Shown: positions 11,013 through 22,545, counted from the stretch's first letter. The stretch: DNA of 64,000 nt from Ligula intestinalis (GCA_036362985.1 JAYGXS010000003.1:2159106-2223105); one strand, 5' to 3'. The notes: generated from the letters alone by a model not told the origin. Numbers and translations are program-made.

Positions 11013-11150
11013 ATTATTGACCAGATCTTCATTCGACGCCGTATACTGGAGCCCAGACATCCACATCAACAGGTAACCACCGCCTGTTTCGTTGACTTGA
11101 GGCCGCCTTTGATTCTATTGCGCTTGTCATTGCTACAGTTCACTTCCTTA
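10770..11150 (+). pseudogene. RTE reverse transcriptase fragment, extends beyond the inverted arm
   Basis: A 79-residue frame repeats the LHWLYLIKWTTEIIPTDW to NQGGF block of 130-372. Past 11012, where the left copy is cut, the protein goes on in shifted frames: RIIDQIFIRRRILEPRH, HQQVTTACFVD, then an AAFDSI-like block. These are RTE RT blocks leading to the first catalytic aspartate. So the right locus keeps RTE sequence the left locus lacks. Frameshifts make it non-functional. Confidence 0.7.
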
Positions 11151-14100
11151 ACTATCGCTTGACATGGATGCTTTGCATCTGGTAGCCAAGGGAAAACAAC
11201 AACAAGGCCATAAAATGTAAATATATTACCTTGTCTTAGAACATTTACTTTTAACACAAGCGATGCTTTGCATAATTTATCATCTACAAATATGGTCATT
11301 CATGAGACCTTCCTTGGCAAACGACGCTAACCGCTGTTCGGATTCACGGCTTTCGTTAGGTTTCCCGGTATCTTAGATTCGTCGTCTTCAGCGTGGCCTT
11401 CTTATCCTTTTCCCCTGGGGTAATCTTTGTTTACCCTTCGTATGCCTTCCTACATTCACCTTCACCGTATTATTTGTGTATGTCGATCGGCCAGCAGTAC
11501 ATGCGCTTCTGTTTCGTGTACTTTTCTGGCATGCGTCCATTGACTTTTAACATCTGGGGTTCACTAAAATGGAGCAGTTGGTTTGCGCGCAGGCTTTCTT
11601 TCGGTCTCGCCTCGCGGATTCCGCTGCTATCATCTAGACGTTGCAAAACGTTAAAGAGCAAATGATTCTTACCTGCCGCTGAGCGTCCACCACGCGTCTT
11701 CTTTGGTCTGCATCTGCAGTTTCCTGAAAAGACAGACATTGGTTTGCGGGCAGACGCTTGCCTTCCCTCGGCTTGCACGTTTCGCCGCTCTCATCAGTGA
11801 CAAGAATGCGCTCATGGATGCCAGTTCTCTGACTGTCTTGCCCGCAACAAAGGCCAAACATAGGCCCAACAGCTGGCTCAAGCCTAACCGGCTGTTGAAG
11901 AACATGGACTTCGACCTTATTGATTTTTTCCTGTGGCATTTTCTACAACGGAAAACAAAACCGTCACCGTTCCGCGCAAGCTTTCTTTAGACCATAACGT
12001 TCGCTTAATCGCACTGAAGCCGAGATGGCAGCAGTCCTCTCTACTAACAGTAAAAAAACCACATCATTTGATTTAAGAGTTTTAACTTGCTCTTCGTATG
12101 ACGTCGGTTGAGATAGCTTGACAGATCGTGCACTGCGAGTGTCGGGACTGCAACACACAATAAGGATTTTGTTACCAAGCCAACAGTTTAAGCACTGTTA
12201 AGTTGCCGTTACTATCTGAGTTAGCACAGGTCCTAACACGTTGTAAGCTGTATAAACTTCTACTTGTAGATGGATCCACCAACCAGGGAGAGCTTTTAAA
12301 AAATCTAACTTGTGTGTCTTTCACCCGGCCATACAGTTTGCCTGGAGGAAGCCAGCGGCGTTGTTCTCATATTCTGCGAGCTGCCTAATGCAATGGGGCT
12401 GGCGCATAATTTCTCGGCCAGTGCAATTTGCATTTGTCAGAAATTTTATCTTGGGTTAAACAAAAGTCAATATTCTTCCCCTATAATTGTCATATAGCTT
12501 CAAATTTGCTCTTACTTGGCTTCCGCATCTCCAATTGTTAGCAATTCCACGCTAGCATATTCTGTCGTTTCTGTTGTAACGGGCCAACCTGACCTACTAA
12601 GCCGAATGGTTGTTTTAAATTATCAAGGTCACGTTTCTTATTCAATTTTTTTCACTGACCGAGCTGAGTCATGCTCCGGATCCGAGGATTGATCTTCTTC
12701 ACTTCGCGTACCGGATTGCTATCGTTCTCGCGTCGTTCTCGTACCGCACCCTTACCGTCTCGAATTAGAGAACAATACCCCTCGGTTTGATCTTTTACTC
12801 CCTTATCAATTTTGTACCGTTAGAGACTGGAATTCAAGATATTTTTCCCACCAGTTTGGTTTATCTAGTTTTTCTACACTTCTCGCTGATACTATTCCGT
12901 CCTATTTAATCAATATCTATACCAGAACCTCTCATCCTCATTCATTGCATGTGTCATAGTGTCCGAGAATACGAAAGCCTTTTCTGCTTTACACTCCGAG
13001 GTTAACCGCATTTTAGAAAAGATTTCTGTACTATCTGCCGAGAGTCATCGACCACCTTCATTATCAAACCGTGCGCTAGACTTGTTAAGGCCGCGGATAG
13101 AAAAGAATATTGCAGCGTCATCTGCCAAAACGATTCATACCACGCGCACATTTAATGCTACCAGTTTGCAATCATGCCTACCCCTCATTGGTTGCCACTC
13201 GCGCAAAATCGTTTTGCCACTTCTTTGGACTTCAGTATTCAGTTCCCTGATTACTCGCACCAATAGCATGCTTCCCAGTTAATTTTTTTACTGTAGCGTT
13301 AACTTTGCGTCTATGTTCCCCTTCCTATACCCTTTGGCTTCTTTATCTTCTTAGTAAAACAACCGTTCATTTTTGGCTCTTTTTCTTATAATTATTTTCA
13401 GTTTTCGCCGTCCACAGCTTCTCAGTTTACTACCCCACCCTTATAACCCTCCTATTACCAGGTGCCCGTAAGACAGAAGGACCTTGGTTTCTAAATATCG
13501 CCTTGGACTCACAAATCATTCTCGCCTATGTTTTTTTATATAAACGATCTTGTTATCAAAGTCAATATATTTATTGGCTGGTTTAATATCGATCCGAAAA
13601 GTTTCTGTCAAAAGTGCTTTGTACTGTTGGCTACTTTCTTGTCCAACTGCTATCGATTCGAGTCTGTGCGGATGAAGAAACTTAATGGGAGAGGTTTGTA
13701 AGGGCCAAGTCCGTATCTCCTACTCAGAAAGTCCACTGGCTTCCTGCTGCAGGCGTCGTTAAGCACATCCAAGATCTCTCTTTAGCGTGCCTAGATAACT
13801 CTCAAAAGGAAAGGATGAAAAACTGTCTAAGGCTCCGTGACTTGCATAATACTGTGCACATTGTAGACCATATGTTCTTCACCGAAGAGAACACAAAACC
13901 TACGAGTAAACAAGTTCAGCAATTCTCGACGATAACCTTCTTTTTCATAGCAAGTTAATGGACTAGCTAGTAAATGTTACGACGTTAAAAGTAGTAAAAG
14001 CAATTCATAGTGATTCTCCGGCAGAATACCTGAGAGAAAAAAACGCCTACATACATAAGAAACTGCCGAACTTCCTTTTTCTTCCACAACTCGAATTCAT

Positions 14101-14460
14101 TGACCGCCCTTCCTAGCTGAGAAAACTCCGTAGGAAGGTATGTGGCTATCCCTCACATTCGCTCGTCTATAGCTGCTACCTCCAGTGGCTTCAGTATGGG
14201 CACAGTGGGCGACTGACAACCGCAGTGTAGCGACCGGTTACTTTGGATTTATAGCCCTTTACCCACAACGTCACTAACTTCTTCACTACGCCCAGGTTCA
14301 CTAGGTAAAGCGGGTCTAGAGGGAACTTAATAATTAAACCAAGGTCAATCAAGGGCTGCCGGAATTCCTTGTTATTCTTTCTCTCTTGAATTCCTTTGTA
14401 TAAAAAACTTTCCCCTTATGCTTACATTCCACTGTATATCTTCCGCACTCGTAGTAGGCA
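11151..14460. other. Unassigned, no gene recognised
   Basis: Several short frames lack family hallmarks. The best is 12959-13282 plus, 107 residues, hydrophilic N-terminal half with a possible helical segment (HSEVNRILEKISVL); I cannot name it. Pyrimidine-rich, low-information sequence predominates from 12.5 to 13.5 kb. Nothing resembling a promoter, tRNA or terminal repeat was seen. Confidence 0.35.
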
Positions 14461-14464
14461 TTTA

Positions 14465-14840
14465 CATTCTTGCAGCCCTTGCAGGCGCGTCACATATTAC
14501 CGCGTTCACGCGAACACGAGTTGCATGCATCGTCTCCTGGTTGACTATTCCACTATCTTGCAGGGAAGCTATCTCACCTACTTCTAAGCTACAAAAGTCA
14601 TGAGCATTGGAGGGCTTACTGCCTCCATAGTTAATACCTACTGAAAACACATCGGTGAGATAGGGTCGCACTAACCTGCATAAAAATGGCCACATATGTG
14701 TGTTTGTTTTCTTACACACGGGCAGACTATCTATCGTGAACTGAATATGAACTTTGTCTGCAGCCGGATTTGCATTATTGCTTAAAAATCGGCCCAGTTG
14801 ACGTTCCAAAACAACGTGGACGTAATCACCACCACCCACC
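14465..14840 (-). pseudogene. Transposase fragment, probably CACTA/EnSpm-type
   Basis: A 125-residue minus frame contains VHIQFTIDSLPVCK, MWPFLCRLVRPYLTDVF, VGINYGGSKPSN and ends ICDAPARAA before a stop. The order IDGLP (here IDSLP), WPI.C, VG.Y.G..KPS and CDAPAR is one I associate with the transposase domain of animal CACTA/EnSpm-like elements and related uncharacterised proteins. A stop lies immediately upstream. It would catalyse cut-and-paste transposition if complete, but most of the protein is absent. No terminal repeats were found around it. The family name is from memory; a profile search is needed. Confidence 0.5.
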
Positions 14841-15450
14841 GTCTAAAAGTCGAATGCGGCTATCTATTATAAACTAAGCGTCCAGTTAGTGTGCCTAACG
14901 GATAGAGAATCACAAGCCTTTTCACGGACCTGATTTACATAGTGGTTGATCTACGTGACGCTTATCTATCAACTTTTATCTGAGCTTCGTTCATTGGTCA
15001 AGCCAAAGTGTACGCTTCAGCTGGCTGGAAAGGGAGTTAAGGATATTCTGGTCGTGCTTGTCTTCCAAATCCCTGTGACGATTACACTTTACTTGTCACG
15101 TTTCTTGTCCATTGTATGTCCAAAACCACAAAAGGACAACTTGGACGCACCTATGTTGACCCCTTTTTCAATTGCTAGATTACGTCCATGTAGGGAGGCA
15201 CGGGCAATTTGAATGCTCTTGGTCAAACTGCACGATGTTGTATGCACTTCAATTTTCGGCTCAAAATGGGATTTCAAATTCAATCCTGCGAGCAGCCGGA
15301 AGGTGCGAAGACACTAACAACATTATGTATGCGAATATCGCATACGATAGAACGTCGGTTTGATCTTGACGAGTCGCAATAATATAATCTGTTACAGATG
15401 CAATTATCGAAGAAAAACGCTCCTGTAACCTAATGGAGAAAAAGCGAGAT
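14841..15450. other. Unassigned
   Basis: Overlapping short frames on both strands with no recognised domain. Confidence 0.35.
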
Positions 15451-15454
15451 GTTT

Positions 15455-16090
15455 TTACCCTTGTCAACCTGAAAGTCTTCGACTCCACCTAAAAGCGGCA
15501 TTGAGACAACGAGGACAATGTGCGAAATCCGCTCTCAGAAGAAACAAGCTAAAGGTTTCTGATGCCAAAAACAAGGCCAATAAGGCGGCACTAATCTTAC
15601 GCCGAAGATCAGTGTCCCAGGTGCTGGAGATAATTAAAAATACTCGGATGACCTTAATATGCCTTTCACACCCGAATGGATGGAAGACTGACGACTAATT
15701 AAATGATTCTTCTACGGTGATGTCGCCATGGGTGCTCGCCGACCAGGAAGACAATAACAATGTCACGAGAACATCTCAGAGAACTATTTGAAGTGAATTC
15801 AAGTCTCTGACGAGATGGGAGGGCCTCGCCTAAAGCCTGGCACAACAATCTACGAAGTGATCGGGATCAATGTGGACAAAAGCATGAGAGAGGCTCGAAG
15901 GTCAAATGCGGCTTTGAACTACAACTTCAAAGCTCAACCCCTTCCAACATGCCCACGCTGTCAATGAAAATTCCGCACGTACATCAGCCCTGTCTGACAC
16001 CTTAGACAACAATACAACCACTCTCCGACAAAATCTAATTCCGCATCAACGAAAATCCCTTCTACCACCGCTATTCAGTCTACTTAATTA
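15455..16090 (+). pseudogene. RTE retrotransposon C-terminal end, decayed
   Basis: The frame near 15640-15770 reads PEWMED, stop, RLIK, stop, FFYGDVAMGARRPGRQ. A later frame reads LPTCPRCQ, stop, KFRTY, stop, HLRQQ near 15945-16010. These are the conserved end of flatworm RTE proteins: the YGDVA.GARRPGGQ..RYKDTLK region and a terminal zinc finger of CPRC-type followed by GHLR. Several stops sit where CGA (Arg) or GGA (Gly) codons are expected, all as TGA. A VFTLVNLKVFDST string at 15455 resembles the RT block FVDFKAAFDS, suggesting that most of the RT was deleted between. Confidence 0.65.
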
Positions 16091-16600
16091 ATTAGATTTG
16101 CTTTTTTGGCAAAACTGTCCCGTAGGGCCGCCTTAATATATATTACCCTCCCAACTGTCTTACGGCATTGGTGGTTAAACATTTGTTTCTTTGATAATGA
16201 GTGTAAATGAATATTTAATCGGGTTGAAAGTGATCAAAGCATATTCAATTAAAAAACTTATAATTCTATTAATGAGATAAATATACTAAACTCCAGCAAT
16301 ATATACTCTTATTTTTCAGGAAACTGATGCCTATTCATGAAAATCCGACCTTATATTGGCGGCATTTAACAAAATACTGAAAATGAAAAAAAGTTGTGCA
16401 TTATTATAAGTCAGAAAAAATAGGATCTCTAAAGACAGTTCGGCCATTTTTATTTATTACTTACTTTTAAGGAGGTAAGGTCAAAAAAGTATACGTCAAG
16501 GGATCGAGATAGCAGCGAAGAAATCCTTAACCTTCTTACTAATATTTGCCAGTAAATGGTGTTTTTCTGGAGAATAAACTGCAGCTCATCGACTGTTAGT
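16091..16600. other. AT-rich spacer, nothing recognised
   Basis: AT-rich sequence with runs of T and A and no shared repeat detected. Confidence 0.4.
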
Positions 16601-17150
16601 AGTTGAGTACCGGAGAGAGTTGACACAAGTACACGGTTTTGTCCGTCTCCCTTCGAGGTTATAGGACCGGCATTCTGCACCAGATAAAAGTGTCAGCGAA
16701 TGACTGCTCAGTGTTAGCTGAATATTTAGCCGATTGCGGGCTGCAGAGTCATTACCATTGCCTTCAGCATGGAGCCTTGAAAAAGGTTCAGAGCCCGCAA
16801 ACGCCATCAGGGCGGAAGAAAGATTCCACAAAGTCAGCTCCAAAAATTCGTGAAAGATTGCCTGAATGTAGAAAACCAGTGACAGTTCTCTTAAACAAAG
16901 CGTACCTTAAGTAAATTTTGATATCTGTTGGGAAGCTTATTCCAGATTGCTATGGTGATTACTGAAGAAAAAAACTGGCCGGAGGAAGAAATAGGAAGAC
17001 ATGTCGGTGACTCGCACGCCGGGGGTGGTCAAGCTGTTTCAGAGTAGTAAGGGGGATAAAAGGCTTCTGTGGATTTGCATACTGTTGGCAATTGAAAGCT
17101 TGCCTCTCCAATCTTAGACATTTAGATGGTTTCCCAAATTTATCTGACAA
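16600..17150 (-). pseudogene. Degraded second copy of the 4850-5945 retroelement, 3' end only
   Basis: DNA from about 16607 to 17110 is similar to 4900-5350 in the same orientation, including the untranslated 3' end (a GCGGGCTGC stretch and a following AACGCCATCAG). The frame 16959-17150 retains PLTTLKQLDHPRRASHRHVFLFLP, the counterpart of PLSTIRQLEHSRRASHRDVFLFLP in the longer copy. Everything upstream is lost. It shows this family has inserted at least twice here. Confidence 0.7.
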
Positions 17151-17439
17151 CCAGAGTCATCACTTTCCACCTGCAACAGTTCAGCTTCTTCAATCGGTAC
17201 GGTCAGCATACCAATGAGTCATTTCGGATTGGATTTGAGTCAGTCCTAGTCCCTAAAGCCCGAGAGGCGGCCACCGACAGCGCGAATACTGGAAGTGCGC
17301 GAGTCTAAACGCATTGAAAAAAAAACATTGTATGGAGTAGACGGGTAGTTCTTGACTGTCTGCGTAGAGTAAGTAGTAAAGCCGTATTCTGAAATGCCAT
17401 GTTTACTTATGGTAAATATCAGTTTATAGATGCCTAACT

Positions 17440-18000
17440 AACGGGACAAAAGTAGTTTGAGTAGTGCACGTCATATACCTTAGTCCCAGCATTTGTCTTA
17501 CGGAAACGGATATTATAGGGTTTTTAAGGGCGGTTAATACGATAGGCAACAGGAAAAGAAATTTGCAGAAGTGTAAAGTAACAAAATGAAGTCCAATTTG
17601 TTTCCCGCGGCCGCTGGGAAAAAGTTTTTCCTCGTGCTAATTGAACGTGTGCGCGGGGCTTCGCGCCGCGTACTATGCTAATCCAACTCGAGAACGGGAA
17701 GTTTGACCTCAGGTAAGTTGAAGTAGACGACCTTCTAACTAAAATTTCTTTTTTTCGGGAATTTCAAGAAACCGCAATACGTTAAAGCATAATACAGATT
17801 AGTAATATCTGCAAATATAAATCAACAACATTTCTAGATACAATAAAATAAAAATGCATGTAGCAGTTATTAAAGTATATTCCACTGCTTATCATAATTC
17901 CCCACCCATAAACCCTATAACCATCGTTTTCGTAGGACAAAATGCTGGGACTAGGGATTAATGAAGTGCACTATATAAACTATTGTTGCCAATAATGGCA
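17440..18000. mobile_element. Non-autonomous DNA transposon with long terminal inverted repeats, copy 1
   Basis: The left end (CTTAGTCCCAGCATTTGTC, then TATAGGGTTTTTA) is mirrored by the right end (AAACCCTATAACCATCG to AAAATGCTGGGACTAGG). Similarity extends outward through an AGTGCAC-TATAPu box, giving inverted ends of about 90-100 bp. There is no coding capacity. Internal sequence (CCCGCGGCC-CTGGG, GACCTCAGGTAAGTTGAAG) is shared over its whole length with 54205-54785, so this is a family. Confidence 0.8.
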
Positions 18001-18764
18001 CTTCATACGACCTCATCGTTGAAAAACAGGATATCGTCAAGTACTACGGTTTTGTCCTAAAATATAGGCAGCTCTATTTGCCGAAATTTCGATTCCTTTG
18101 CCTACGAAAGCACCACCTCCCTTCACCCTACCCCCACAACCCTCTTTTTCGTTAAGACAAATGCTTATCGATTTATCATATCACTGTCATGCTTCACTCG
18201 ACCTGGTCTGACAAGAATTTATCGAAAGCGAACGCAGGCTCGCCAACAGGCCTTCTGAATTCTTTCATGGAAATTTTCTCACTTATACTTTGAGCTAAAT
18301 TTAATTCGCGATCTTGTAGATTTATAGTTCCAGTATTGTATAGATAATTCATACAGGAACACAATTTTGGCTAGCGAACGCTTTCAGTAAATTCTCATCG
18401 GGCCATACAATTACAAGGGAGGTTTAAATGTTAAAATCGATAAATTTTCTTTGCTTAAAGGCGAGGAGCCAATCAGAGCTGAAAACTTCTTCTTTTCAAA
18501 ATCGAACAAACTTCATGCAAAGACCTAATTTTGTTCCTAAGTTTAATGTTTTTTATACGTCCGGCTGTCGAACCTCATTTTTACCAGTTTTACACTCCGG
18601 ACAGACCGTCTCCAAGCCAAAACCTATTAGGGGTTTTTGTTTGTTTCCACTGAGCACGAGGCCAGCACAAGTATCCTGAAAATTTCACACAAAGCGTGTG
18701 TATTCCACGAGCTTCAAATTTCTGGATATTTCGACATCCTTCTGCAAGAACACGCTAGGACGTG
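18001..18764. other. Unassigned
   Basis: An 83-residue plus frame (18428-18679) has no recognised domain. Otherwise AT-rich. Confidence 0.35.
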
Positions 18765-18960
18765 ACAATTCTACCGTATTCAATTGGCCCAATTTTGAAA
18801 AATTCGCGGCCTCTGCGGGAGTCGAACCCACGCAGTAAGGAAAGCATTTTCGCAGCCAACGCTTTACCATTAAGCTACGAGGTGCACCGTGCGCCGTGAA
18901 TTCAATCACACTGGGATCGATTTTACCCGCCCAACTTACTGCTCGTATGAAATTCACTAG
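18765..18960 (-). mobile_element. tRNA-derived SINE (family 1)
   Basis: The minus strand holds a tRNA-like stretch at 18805-18885 with box A TAGCTTAATGG and box B GGTTCGACTCC, both pol III consensus. Its 3' end is followed by CGCGAATTTTTC and AATTGGGCC, and it is preceded by a shared leader (GTAAGTTGGGCGGG, ATCGATCCCAGTGTGATT). Leader and tail recur at 22358-22545 and 58480-58690, so this is a SINE rather than a functional tRNA gene. Confidence 0.75.
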
Positions 18961-20699
18961 TACAGAACAATTGGTTCAACTGAATTGCGCAAGTCTGCCA
19001 AACTCTCATAAAGAAATCTACCGTAGTTTCCATCGACGCTTGCTATGTGCCCCATAGCGGAGTGGGCGCAAGGACAATGATTTGCACGTGATATAGCTTA
19101 TATTGAGTGTAGACTTTTGCTGCATCTATCACACTCTCTCCCTTTCGTAGTCTTTCCTTGCCAGTTGAGCTTGTCGTACTAACCAGGCCAAAAAAGACCG
19201 GAGGTGGAATCGGATGCAGGTGGCTGGTGCGGCATGAAGCTCCACTCAGGCGTGTCTTCACACTCCTCCGCAAGGAACCTGAGCCCCAAGAAATGCTCGT
19301 GTATTTACAAAGAGGTATTAAAAGGGAAGCTCAAGGTAGCATACCAAACAGGGTGACATGAGCCAAAGCGACCTAACAGGAGTAGACATGACAGAACAAT
19401 TTAAATCATGAAAAAAAATTATAAAAGCAAAACAAGCAGTTAAAAAACGCACAAGGGCGAAAATGTACTAAAAATGAAACGAAACAACCAATTAGACACC
19501 GAGATGCAAAAACAGGAAGATTTATTCACTGCTGTTAACTGTCAACCCGGAATTCCCTGGCGTATCAATTGGGATAGTTAAGCTAGTGCGCTTGACTTCA
19601 TCGCGCCAAGCTGAGACTTGTGGCTTGGGAGATAGGCAACTGACGGAAAAACTGAGTTCATCCATATAAATTGGAAGGCACGCATCTCAAGAAATTTAAT
19701 TTCAAGGTCAGCCGTTCTTTGGAGAAATGAGGAAAGTTTATTGAGTTATCTCTCGACACTGGAACCCCAGGTCATCGTCAGATTTTAGAAACTGTGCAAC
19801 GAACAATTAGCGTCTCAAAAGGGCTTGTACGCCTTTCCTGGAAACTGAATTCTTTCAAGGACTGTATGTCAGGCCTCAATGACTCTTTCTTAAAAAGCTA
19901 TTATTCCAATCTCATGTGCGTGAGCCGTCCTCATGAATGTCCGGTACAATCTACGAGACAATTTCAACAGTGCACTTCTGTCAGACACATCACCAAGTCT
20001 TCATAGGCTCGGCTCAATAACATTTTTCCACTAGAGTTAGATGGATCGTAGACAGGTGCTTAGATTTAGGGACTCACTGGTCCCGTTGTGCCTGCTGACG
20101 GTTAATAAAAAAGTAATGGCCATTCCAGTCTCACTTGCCTCTGTAAGAAATGTATTTCTCCCTGTAAACTAACCAACGCGCAAGTCATCGTTACTGCCCC
20201 AACTCCATGAAGCACTCGGTGGATCTTATTGTTGACAACGGTCAAACAGTCCTGTCCGGAGTCGGATAAGTCGGCCCCAGGCAGGACTGAGGCTTAGGCT
20301 GTAATAGTTATCTTCTGACATGACTATTTCAGCTTTTTCCCTCATGACATCTGAAACAGATCTCCCCGCACAGACGATCATCGCGCAAAGGCTCACAGCT
20401 ACCAACGAGTGTACATGCACCGACTGCCTACGCCCGTCTGTCTAGCCAATCAATTTTCAAGGCCAACTCACAGGGACCCTAATGCGGTGACTGTCCCTAG
20501 GCCGGGACTTCGGAGCAAGCCACGCTAGTGAATGGGCAGGCGTTCCGACAGTCAACTTATTCTTACATATTCTTCATTCCTTCGGTACAGAATATACTGT
20601 TCCAACAACTCAGGCCTTCCCATGACTTCTCTTAAGGAACCAGGCCTTAAGATCGCAATCGATAAGATTTAACTTACTTAAACCCCTGCGATACAGTCT
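18961..20699. other. Mostly unassigned, with fragments of dispersed repeats
   Basis: 19855-20035 is similar to 24105-24290 (see that entry). 20225-20420 is similar to 29290-29480. 20570-20700 carries an ATATACTGTT to TTAACTTACTTAA segment shared with 36.9-37.04 and 45.8-45.95 kb. No gene recognised. Confidence 0.45.
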
Positions 20700-21060
20700 G
20701 ATATACAGGGCACGCGCAAATGGACAGCTCTGACTAATCGGTAACGGCACTCAACTGCATTACTTGTCGTCTTGACTATGCATTTTCCGCAAAATGGATA
20801 GGCTGTGTGGAAGGAGAGGGCGAATGAGTAAGATGCAGTGAAAGTCACTGTTGGGCCCAATTATTTCGTCCCGACCGCTCAAACTGCGGAACAGCAAATT
20901 GAAGCGAGACGCATCTCAAGCAGTAAGGATGTGTGTATGCGTGAGCTGCATCGTATGAAACCCTTCCTTATATGGCGTTTTCGTATGTGTGCTCGCATGA
21001 ACCCATTCAGCTCCCGTCAACCCAGACAGCGTCGACCCATCGGTAATTTTTACTATTGAA
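20700..21060 (+). repeat. Dispersed repeat family P, copy 1
   Basis: Contains a GTCACTGTTGGGCCCA box, a CTCAAGCAGTA box, CCTTCCTTATATGGCG and a GACAGCGTCGACCC box followed by an AATTTTTA end. The same order occurs at 29300-29850 and 30440-31000. It directly abuts a hammerhead-like motif and PLE tail sequence, so family P may be the PLE leader (pLTR) region. Confidence 0.7.
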
Positions 21061-21110
21061 AAGTCGTTTTAGCAAACTATCGTTTTCGGTCATTCATCAT
21101 CAGGCCAGTA
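21061..21110 (-). ncRNA. Hammerhead-ribozyme-like motif (PLE-associated)
   Basis: The minus strand reads GGC-CTGATGA, a nine-base loop II region, then GAAA, then AAC-GATA-GTT (helix III with a GATA loop) and TGC. The core CUGAUGA...GAAA is exact. Helix II is weak here. It lies just downstream of a PLE C-terminal frame, where PLE hammerheads are known to occur. Self-cleavage is inferred. Confidence 0.55.
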
Positions 21111-21475
21111 CATGACATGGGGAATAAAATTGGTCAATTAATTACAGCGATTATATAATCGTCAAATTTAGGGAGGGGGAGGGGGAGGAAAAGGGTGAGG
21201 GTAATTAAGCAGCTGAGTTTTCCCTCGTCTCCTGAACGCGGGCACCTGCGCGTGTAGGACGCTAGTTGCCATGCCCAGATGAGACAGGAGGGATGTTCTC
21301 GCGGTCGGCGGATTGAGTTCTGTATGTCAGCCGCGCAGCTTGCGCTTGACTGTCCTCCGTGGCTTCGTTTTCTGTGGCTTCAGTAGGTGTTGGAGTTCCG
21401 CGTGCAGTTGGCCAAGGGAGGCCGATGGCTTAAACCAACGCCTTTTGACAGCATAGAATGGGTTTTGCTAGCCAT
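21111..21475 (-). pseudogene. Penelope-like element C-terminal tail, decayed
   Basis: The minus strand from about 21460 reads LCCQ-ALV, stop, AIGLPWPTARGTPTPTEATE and on to SADRENIPPVSSGHGN, stop. This parallels LCCQRTLVHAVPLPWPTA in the better PLE copy at 23384-23842. In PLEs this tail follows the GIY-YIG endonuclease. The 3' region then runs into the hammerhead-like motif. The upstream domain is cut off near 21475. Confidence 0.65.
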
Positions 21476-21490
21476 ATTGCCAGTGCTTCT

Positions 21491-21545
21491 GCTGTGGCTG
21501 GCCTGACGATGAATGACCGGATACGATCGTTTGCCAACACGACTT
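21491..21545 (+). ncRNA. Hammerhead-ribozyme-like motif, opposite orientation
   Basis: The plus strand reads GTGGCTGGC-CTGACGA, then TGAATGACC, then GGAT where GAAA is expected, then a palindromic helix III AACG/CGTT-type arm (here TACG-AT-CGTT) and T-GCCAACAC. Helix I can pair GGC/GCC and GTG/CAC around an internal loop. The GAAA to GGAT change probably inactivates it. It faces the 21061-21110 motif across the PLE tail, an inverted arrangement. Confidence 0.5.
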
Positions 21546-21839
21546 TTCAATCGTAGAAATGGGAATTTTTACTATGTCGGGTGCGCATACCTTAAAAAAT
21601 TTAACAATGAGCTTGAATGCAACCATTTGGGTAGTAAACCGGTAGGTGAGCATGGGTGCGCTTTCAATAAACTCGTTGGGACCGTGCCCCACCCCCTCCA
21701 CTGAACTTGCAAGCAGCTCCAGTTGTGGTTTAATGCCGCCATGCAGCCTCTTCAAGGCAGCCAGATCATCTGGTCAGAGTAATAACGGTGTTCTCTGTGC
21801 GCTCCCCTCGGTTCCCATGTCTAGGTTTTAGCTTCTGTT

Positions 21840-22060
21840 CAGAAGAACAGCCTCTGTATGAGGTAGTTACTGGCTGATTAATGTTCGTGGGCAGGGTTAT
21901 TAAGGAATCAGATTTGTGTGGGTTTGCAAGGAGCAATGAGGCTACCCCCCACAAATCCGTGATTTGTTGTCTGTGCAGGTGTTGAATTGGCACACGCGTA
22001 AAATACTCCTGAGCGTCCTGAGCACCAGGTACTGTCGCCGGATGGTCGCTGGTTACGCTG
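21840..22060 (+). repeat. Dispersed repeat, copy 1 of pair with 23005-23165
   Basis: Shared ordered blocks include a GAGG-AGTTACTG start, ATCCGTGATTTGTTGTC, a CCTGAGC-CCAGGT segment and CGCCGGATGGTCGCTGG. The second copy at 23005 is shorter because an internal stretch is absent. Confidence 0.65.
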
Positions 22061-22099
22061 TAGCAATGATTTGGAAGCAATTCAGAGTTTCAGTTGACC

Positions 22100-22260
22100 A
22101 AACTGTAAAAAAACTCGCGGCCTCGAACCCACATAGCAGAAAAAGAGGCTTTTGCGCAGCCACCGCTCTACCATTGAGCTATGAGACCCACCGTGAGCCA
22201 CAGAAGCCGCGAATTTTTCATAATTGGCCCACCTGAACCTCTCCAATCTGCCAAAGCCTG
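22100..22260 (-). mobile_element. tRNA-like SINE fragment (family 1), rearranged
   Basis: The minus strand of 22115-22192 has box A-like TAGCTCAATGG and a degraded box B (GGTTCGAGG). On the plus side it is followed by a family-1 tail (GCCGCGAATTTTTCATAATT) in the opposite orientation. The unit is therefore a rearranged or composite SINE, not a tRNA gene. Confidence 0.55.
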
Positions 22261-22357
22261 TAATAATTAAGTGAGTCTAGTAGTCATTCTGGTGGATTCT
22301 ATATGATTGCTTACGAAATCCCGCCTGGGCAGTCAACCTTCTGTACCCGTAATGGAG

Positions 22358-22545
22358 GATTTCATACGAGCAGTAGGTTGGGCGGGTCAATCGACCCAAA
22401 TGTGATTTAATTCATGGCTCTCAGTGTACCTTTGTAGCTCAATGGTAGAGCGTTGGCTGCACGAAAGCCTTCCCTGCTGTTTGGGTTCCAGGCTGCGTGT
22501 TTTTCACAATTGGGTCAAATTAATTAGTCAAATCTGCCAAGATCT
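22358..22545 (+). mobile_element. tRNA-derived SINE (family 1)
   Basis: The leader GCAGTAGGTTGGGCGGG and AATGTGATTTAATTCA precedes a tRNA-like stretch with box A TAGCTCAATGG at 22435 and a degraded box B (GGGTTCCAGG). The tail TTTTTCACAATTGGG matches the other family-1 copies. Confidence 0.7.

Noticed and set aside
18805..18885. Functional tRNA gene on the minus strand
   Set aside because: The boxes are good, but leader and tail are shared with other dispersed copies and the acceptor ends do not pair cleanly; SINE is the better call.
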